The position numbers and the translations under genes were made by a program. Of a stretch of 64,000 nt of DNA, positions 59,533 through 64,000 are shown piece after piece. Under the pieces are notes generated by a model. The model was not told the origin of the DNA and made no database searches. It saw nothing but the letters and a program-made list of their open reading frames with translations. The DNA is from Chloroflexota bacterium (lineage in GTDB: Bacteria > Chloroflexota > Dehalococcoidia > Lucifugimonadales > UBA3495), in the NCBI GenBank assembly GCA_022573285.1, contig JACZUF010000004.1:66827-130826 (forward strand), written 5' to 3'. Within the stretch, counting starts at the first letter, position 1. Each line of letters starts with the position of its first letter.

Positions 59533-59826
59533 CTAGCGCTCAACTGCAGTCTCGATCCGCCGGCGCACTTCCTGCTCCGTCAGCGTGTCCACCGAAACGA
59601 CCTTGTCCCGGGAGCCGTGACCGCGGACTATCTCCAGCTTGGACTTGCTGACCCCCAATGCTTTGGCCAGCAGGGCAATCACCCCGGTGTTGGCCTTGCC
59701 TTCTATGGGCGGGGCCGTGACCCGCAGCCGCAGTGTGCCATCCTCATAGCCGTCCACCTGGTTACGGGAGGCTTTTGGCTGGACCCGCACCTTTAAGATG
59801 CAACTTTCTTTTGGTTTTAAGGCCAT
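59533..59826 (-). CDS. DUF167 (YggU) family protein
   Basis: 97 aa, the usual YggU length. The signature VRVQPKASRNQVDGYEDG, LRLRVTAPPIEGKAN and ALLAKALGVSKSKLEIVRGH is complete. The fold is known from structural work, but its function is unknown. ATG 59826. It is followed on the same strand by the phosphatase gene 30 bp away, and it is divergent from the enoyl-CoA hydratase gene. Confidence 0.93.
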   Translation of the reverse strand: MALKPKESCILKVRVQPKASRNQVDGYEDGTLRLRVTAPPIEGKANTGVIALLAKALGVSKSKLEIVRGHGSRDKVVSVDTLTEQEVRRRIETAVER

Positions 59827-59921
59827 GGTCTAGGCGCCCATCAGGCGTGACTGGAGGTCCGGTTACTGGGGGCCGTCTGGTATATTAAGTCTGAAGGTCC
59901 CCATGCGGCAGGAGGTGTCCG

Positions 59922-60701
59922 GTGGAGTATACCAACATCAAACTGGAGAAAGAAAACCGGGTCGCCACCATCCGGCTCAACCGCCCGGACGCTCTCAACG
60001 CCCTGAGTCCGGAGTTGTTGGCGGAACTCTCATCTGGGGTGGCCGAGGCGGGCAACGACGAGTCCATCAAGGTGTTGGTGATCCGGGGCGAAGGCCGGGC
60101 CTTTTGCGCCGGCGCCGACCTCACCTATTTCCAAACCACCTTCGAAGACCCGGCCCTGCTGCCGGATTACGTGGCCCAGATCAACCAAACCCTGGGCCAG
60201 ATCGAGAAACTGCCCATCCCGGTCATTGCGGTGGTGCACGGTTTCGCCCTGGCGGGCGGCCTCGAACTGATGATGGCCTGCGATATGGCGCTGGTGGCCG
60301 AAGACGCCCGTATCGGAGACCAACACGTGAACTTCGGCCTGATGCCCGGCGGCGGTTCCACCCAGCGGCTGCCCCGCCGCGTGGGCCTGCAACGGGCCAT
60401 GGAACTGCTGACCACCGGCAGGTGGCTCTCCGGCGAAGAAGCTGTGGACTGGGGCCTGGCCCTGCGCGCGGTCCCGGCGGAGGGACTGGACGAGGAATTG
60501 GAGAAGCTGCTGAAATCTCTGCGCACCAAGAGCCGCGCCGGCATTGCTCTGATCAAGTCGGTGACCCTCCGGGGCCTGGGCCTGTCCATTGAAGACGGCA
60601 CGGCCCTGGAGAGCCACGCCTTCGTGCAGTACATGACCACCTCTCCGCACCCGGCGGAGGGAATCAAGGCCTTCAAAGAAAAACGCCAACCGGAGTTCTA
60701 G
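59922..60701 (+). CDS. Enoyl-CoA hydratase/isomerase family protein
   Basis: 259 aa crotonase. RVATIRLNRPDALNALSPEL, IRGEGRAFCAGADLTYF (oxyanion hole one), IPVIAVVHGFALAGGLELMMACD (oxyanion hole two) and GDQHVNFGLMPGGGSTQRLPR, whose residues fit the second catalytic region. Start GTG 59922 follows AGGAGG. This one is nearer to a standard enoyl-CoA hydratase than the 35691 gene. A possible promoter box TATATT (59881) lies upstream. metF follows on the same strand. Confidence 0.92.
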   Translation: MEYTNIKLEKENRVATIRLNRPDALNALSPELLAELSSGVAEAGNDESIKVLVIRGEGRAFCAGADLTYFQTTFEDPALLPDYVAQINQTLGQIEKLPIPVIAVVHGFALAGGLELMMACDMALVAEDARIGDQHVNFGLMPGGGSTQRLPRRVGLQRAMELLTTGRWLSGEEAVDWGLALRAVPAEGLDEELEKLLKSLRTKSRAGIALIKSVTLRGLGLSIEDGTALESHAFVQYMTTSPHPAEGIKAFKEKRQPEF

Positions 60702-60871
60702 GCGGTCTCCGGGAGCAATAATGAGCCTGGTTGGTTCGACACCTACTTGGGCCGATGCTATGATTTAGTCTCTCTGTGGGGGAGGCGCTCCCGGCCCTTC
60801 AATACGGCGCTCACGAACACAATCACGCTCTGGCGGCACGTCAAATCCGCGGGCAGTCATCGGATACCAGC

Positions 60872-61753
60872 TTGAAGATAAAAGACATCCTGAAGAAAAC
60901 ACGCCCAATCTCCTTCGAATTTTTCCCTCCCCGGACGGCCGAGGGAATACCGGCGGTGCTGGAGACCCTGGATGGGTTGACTGCGTACTGCCCAGACTTC
61001 GTGTCGGTGACCTACGGGGCCGGCGGCTCGACGCGGTCTTTCACTGAGGAGATCACCTTCGAGGCCAAGCGGACCTCCGGAGTGGAGGTCATGGCCCACC
61101 TGACCTGTGTGGGTCAGACCAAAGAGGAGATCCACGGCGTATTGGAGCGGCTGGAGGCCGAGGGCATCGAGAACATCATTGCCCTGCGCGGCGACCCGCC
61201 TCGGGGGTCCACGGAATTTGTCCCGGTGGCCGGTGGGTTCCAGCACGCCACCGACCTGCTCCAGCACGTAAAGTCGAACTTCAAGTTCGGCGTAGCTGCC
61301 GCCTGCTACCCAGAGGGCCATACCGAATCGGTGGACTTGGAAACAGACCTGGAATACGTCAAGCTCAAGGTCGAGAACGGGGCCGATTTCCTCGTGACCC
61401 AGTTGTTCTACGACAACCGGTATTTCTTCGATTTTGTGGAGCGGGCCCGCGCCGGAGGCATCGAAGTGCCCATTATTCCGGGAGTGTTGCCGGTCTTGAA
61501 CTCCGCTCAAGTCCGCCGTTTCACCGTCCTGAGTGGGTCCAAGATACCCCCCGCCTTGGACCGGTTGTTGGACAAGTACGCGGACAACGACGACAGCGCC
61601 CGGGACATGGGGGTGGAGTACGCCACTGCCCAGGTGCGGGAGCTCTGGGACTCGGGCGTGCCCGGTGTCCACTTCTACGTGTTAAACCGCAGTTACTCGG
61701 TGTCCCGGATCCTAGATAACCTTCAATTACCTGGACACCATCGGGTAGATTGA
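60872..61753 (+). CDS. metF: Methylenetetrahydrofolate reductase
   Basis: 293 aa, the bacterial MetF length. RPISFEFFPPRTAEG opens it, SVTYGAGGSTRSFTEE is the FAD/folate patch, MAHLTCVGQTKEEI and ALRGDPPRG follow, and it ends PGVHFYVLNRSYSV. Reduces methylene-THF to methyl-THF for methionine synthesis. Start TTG 60872 is set by homology; the frame is open to GTG 60776, but the extra 32 residues look unrelated. acpS starts 21 bp after its stop. Confidence 0.94.
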   Translation: MKIKDILKKTRPISFEFFPPRTAEGIPAVLETLDGLTAYCPDFVSVTYGAGGSTRSFTEEITFEAKRTSGVEVMAHLTCVGQTKEEIHGVLERLEAEGIENIIALRGDPPRGSTEFVPVAGGFQHATDLLQHVKSNFKFGVAAACYPEGHTESVDLETDLEYVKLKVENGADFLVTQLFYDNRYFFDFVERARAGGIEVPIIPGVLPVLNSAQVRRFTVLSGSKIPPALDRLLDKYADNDDSARDMGVEYATAQVRELWDSGVPGVHFYVLNRSYSVSRILDNLQLPGHHRVD

Positions 61754-61773
61754 TCTACCGGCTTGGTCGGACG

Positions 61774-62139
61774 ATGCTCACAACAGGCGTAGACATCATC
61801 GAGATTCCTCGTATCCAACAAGTGTTGGACCGCTACGGCCAACGGTTCTTGGACCGTATCTTCACCCCTGCCGAGATCGCTTACTGCCGTGGCCGCGCGC
61901 CCAACCTGGCCGGCCGTTTTGCCGCCAAGGAGGCGACGATGAAAGCGTTGGGCACCGGCGTCCGCGGCGTCGGTTGGAAGGATATCGAGGTCGTCCGCGA
62001 GGAAAGCGGCGCTCCCGGCGTGAAACTCCACGGCCGGGCCGAGCAGCGGGCGAAGCGGTTGCAGGTGGGTGAAATATCACTCAGCATGTCCCACTCCCGT
62101 GAATACGCCGTGGCCTTTGTGGTTGCCCAGCGGGCCTAA
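61774..62139 (+). CDS. acpS: Holo-[acyl-carrier-protein] synthase
   Basis: 121 aa. TGVDIIEIPRIQQVL holds the catalytic Asp (GxD motif), and LAGRFAAKEATMKALGTG the Glu/Lys pair. It ends SLSMSHSREYAVAFVV. It transfers phosphopantetheine from CoA to acyl carrier proteins. ATG 61774 is preferred over an in-frame TTG/ATG at 61750, since homology begins here. Adjacent to metF; nnrD lies 157 bp downstream, a usual acpS-nnrD neighbourhood. Confidence 0.94.
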   Translation: MLTTGVDIIEIPRIQQVLDRYGQRFLDRIFTPAEIAYCRGRAPNLAGRFAAKEATMKALGTGVRGVGWKDIEVVREESGAPGVKLHGRAEQRAKRLQVGEISLSMSHSREYAVAFVVAQRA

Positions 62140-62177
62140 CGGGCTGAAGCCTAGGACTTCTATCGACAGTCGCCGCT

Positions 62178-62288
62178 ACTACCACCGTTCGTGGTGAGCC
62201 CCGTCGAACCATGAACGCGCCGAAGCCAAGGTCCTTCGACGGGGCTCAGGACGAACGGATGACCGTAACGGCTATTTCCAAAACCAGG
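62178..62288. repeat. Family B element, copy 2, inverted relative to copy 1
   Basis: Core hairpin at 62185-62258 with CCGTTCGTGGTGAGCCCCGT...ACGGGGCTCAGGACGAACGG arms. The right flank (GATGACCGTAACGGC...TTTCCAAAACCAG) matches the reverse complement of the left flank of 24070-24178. It lies between acpS and nnrD. Confidence 0.85.
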
Positions 62289-62296
62289 TACATAGA

Positions 62297-63895
62297 ATGA
62301 AGATCGTCACCGCCGCCCAGATGGCAGCCATAGAGCAGGCGTCGGAGAAGGCCGGAGTCAGCACCGACGTCCTGATGGAGAACGCCGGTCTGGCCGTGGC
62401 GCAAGGCGCGCGGGACCTGGCCGGCGCGGCCGGCGTGCGGGTACTGGTGCTGGTTGGCCCTGGAAATAACGGGGCCGACGGCCTGGTGGCCGCCAGGCAT
62501 CTGCGCCGCTGGGGCGCCGAAGTCACCTGTTTTGTGGTGGCCGGCCGGCCCGAGACCGACCTCAAAATGGACCGGGCGCTGGAGTATGGGGTCACCGTCA
62601 TAGGACCCTCCGGGGCCGCCGAGAGTGGGGAGTTGGAGCGGTCGTTGGCCCGGTCCGCCCTGGTGATAGACGCCGTGCTGGGCACCGGCCGGGCGCGGCC
62701 TCTGGAAGGACCGATTAAAGAGGCCATGTTCCGCCTTTCCAAGGTTCGGTCCGCGCCGATTCCCCCCAAGCTGTTGGCCCTGGACCTGCCCACCGGGCTT
62801 AACGCCGACACCGGCGAAGTTGACCCCTTTGGCGTACCCTGCGACCTAACCTTCGCCCTCGGCTACCCCAAGGTGGGTTTGCTTAATTTTCCGGGCGCCG
62901 GACACGCCGGAGAAATGCGGGTGCTGGACATCGGCGTGCCCCCCGGCCTGTCCGAAGAGACATCAATACTGCTGGAACTCTTGGACCGGCGGTGGGTGGC
63001 CGAAAACCTGCCCCAGCGGCCCTTGGACGCCCACAAAGGCAACTTCGGCCATGTCCTGGTGGTGGCCGGGTCCCGGAACTACGTGGGAGCGGCCTATCTG
63101 GCGTCCCAGGCGGCGGTGCGGGCCGGGGCCGGACTGACCACCCTGGCCACCCCCAAGAGTGTCTATCCCATCGCGGCCGCCAAGGCCACCGAGCCGATCC
63201 ACCTGCCCCTGCCCGAGGACGAGGAGGGACGGGTCAGCGCCCAGGCGGCCCAGGTGATACAGGAGATAGGGGGCGGGTCCCGCCGCTATACCAATATCGC
63301 AGTGGGCTGCGGGCTGGGGTTGTCCGGGGGAACGGTAGAGTTCGTCGAAGACCTGCTGTTCGGCCGGTCGCGCAGCCGGGAAGCCTCCGGGCTCTCCGAG
63401 CTCGTTGAATTGCCCGCGCTGGTGGACGCCGACGGTCTGAACAACCTGGCCCAGATCACGGGTTGGCCGGAGCGCGGGCGTGACCTCATGGTGCTCACCC
63501 CTCATCCAGGTGAGATGGCCACCCTCACGGGACTCTCGGCAGAGGAGATTCAGAAAGACCGGGTGGCCGTCGCCAGAGAGTACGCTGCCAAGTGGGACGT
63601 TTGCCTGGTGCTAAAGGGCGCGAACACGGTTATCGGAGAGCCGGGTGGAATGGTGCGTGTCGCCCCGTTCGCGAATCCGGGCATGTCCTCAGGAGGCACC
63701 GGAGATGTTCTCAGCGGGGTTATCGCCGGGTTGATGGCTCAAGGACTGGCCCCTACCGTCGCGGCCTGCTGCGGGGTTTACCTGCACGGTGAAGCCGGCC
63801 GGGAAACCGTCTCTCGATTGGGAAGCACCGGCGTTGCGGCATCGGACCTGTTGCCCGAGATCCCGGCCGCGGTGAAGCGGCTCAGGGAGGTGTAG
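62297..63895 (+). CDS. nnrD: Bifunctional NAD(P)HX epimerase/dehydratase
   Basis: 532 aa fusion that repairs hydrated NAD(P)H. The N-terminal epimerase (YjeF_N) part shows MKIVTAAQMAAIEQ, LMENAGLAVA and VGPGNNGADGLVAARHL up to about residue 215. The C-terminal dehydratase (ribokinase-like) part shows KGNFGHVLVVAGSRNYVGAAY, LTPHPGEMATLTG, LVLKGANTVIG and the ATP motif NPGMSSGGTGDVLSGVI. ATG 62297. It follows acpS after a Family B repeat. A promoter-like region lies after its stop. Confidence 0.96.
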   Translation: MKIVTAAQMAAIEQASEKAGVSTDVLMENAGLAVAQGARDLAGAAGVRVLVLVGPGNNGADGLVAARHLRRWGAEVTCFVVAGRPETDLKMDRALEYGVTVIGPSGAAESGELERSLARSALVIDAVLGTGRARPLEGPIKEAMFRLSKVRSAPIPPKLLALDLPTGLNADTGEVDPFGVPCDLTFALGYPKVGLLNFPGAGHAGEMRVLDIGVPPGLSEETSILLELLDRRWVAENLPQRPLDAHKGNFGHVLVVAGSRNYVGAAYLASQAAVRAGAGLTTLATPKSVYPIAAAKATEPIHLPLPEDEEGRVSAQAAQVIQEIGGGSRRYTNIAVGCGLGLSGGTVEFVEDLLFGRSRSREASGLSELVELPALVDADGLNNLAQITGWPERGRDLMVLTPHPGEMATLTGLSAEEIQKDRVAVAREYAAKWDVCLVLKGANTVIGEPGGMVRVAPFANPGMSSGGTGDVLSGVIAGLMAQGLAPTVAACCGVYLHGEAGRETVSRLGSTGVAASDLLPEIPAAVKRLREV

Positions 63896-63902
63896 GGGAC
63901 GC

Positions 63903-63933
63903 TTGTTTTTGTCCGGTTTCTCTATGCTATACT
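63903..63933 (+). promoter_or_regulatory. Promoter-like region at the window end
   Basis: An extended -10 (TGCTATACT, TATACT 63928-63933) with a weak TTGTTT box 19 bp upstream. The 67 bases after it to the window edge contain no start codon with a ribosome site; whether they begin an mRNA leader or a small RNA cannot be decided. Confidence 0.5.
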
Positions 63934-64000
63934 GGAAAAACGTGCCTGGGCAGGGCATCTCGGTGCCCGGCTTAGAGCCTGAAACTCCCGTGGCAACCGA

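Overview
The window is a high-GC bacterial chromosome segment (roughly 60-65 % GC by eye) with a compact, mostly housekeeping gene set. Several traits point to Chloroflexota, probably a Dehalococcoidia/SAR202-like lineage. These are a complete GlcDEF glycolate oxidase set, a DUF1501/DUF1800 pair, many SDR, VOC and enoyl-CoA hydratase proteins, an AGPS-like flavoprotein, a T-box-controlled trp operon, and many short intergenic palindromes. The assignment is inference from gene content; no rRNA lies in the window.

Layout. 1-7.1 kb: DUF1501 (cut by the window edge) and DUF1800, an Fpg/MutM glycosylase, a frameshifted phosphoesterase, an MFS carrier, two SDRs and a tRNA-Arg/tRNA-Pro pair. 7.2-23.9 kb: a malate/lactate dehydrogenase-family enzyme, a DinB/MDMPI-like protein, rpsO-pnp, the lysine/threonine genes dapB-asd-dapA, purA, yqeY-purQ with two tandem EamA carriers, a VOC protein, aroK-aroB, and a TSUP exporter preceded by an overlooked 57-residue membrane protein. 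24.2-33.3 kb: tgt, a threonine synthase-NIL-sulfur carrier operon, an NhaA-type antiporter, an AGPS-like oxidase, an MFS carrier and a Cas4-like nuclease. 33.6-38.1 kb: a quinone oxidoreductase and a zinc-ribbon/HTH protein bracketed by an inverted repeat, an enoyl-CoA hydratase and an SLC13-type permease. 38.2-39.2 kb: an AT-rich patch with a DUF3800 gene and a candidate structured RNA. 39.2-46.6 kb: T-box then trpE-VOC-trpG-(TA module)-trpD-trpC-trpF-trpB, with no trpA. 46.7-64 kb: an atypical SDR, a class V aminotransferase, glcDEF, leuB, a cation/calcium exchanger, a large HELGH lipoprotein with a JAMM peptidase, a zinc ribbon, a phosphatase, YggU, an enoyl-CoA hydratase, metF, acpS and nnrD.

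How the genes work together. dapA/dapB/asd, thrC, aroK/aroB, the trp operon, leuB, purA/purQ and metF indicate a largely prototrophic organism. The flavoprotein oxidases, CoA-hydratases and SDRs suggest use of organic acids and lipids. The trp operon carries a Trp-specific T-box leader with a strong promoter. The thrC-NIL-MoaD-like operon encodes a sulfur carrier ending in GG plus one extra residue, and a JAMM peptidase lies 32 kb away. This resembles protein-thiocarboxylate sulfur transfer for homocysteine or cysteine synthesis.

Intergenic DNA is unusually structured. Eleven copies of a GTAGGGGC...GCCCCTAC palindrome, two inverted copies of a roughly 105-bp element and several other repeat families sit between genes. 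No transposase was recognised. Two genes (phosphoesterase, RelE/ParE toxin) have single-base frameshifts that may be real or sequencing errors.
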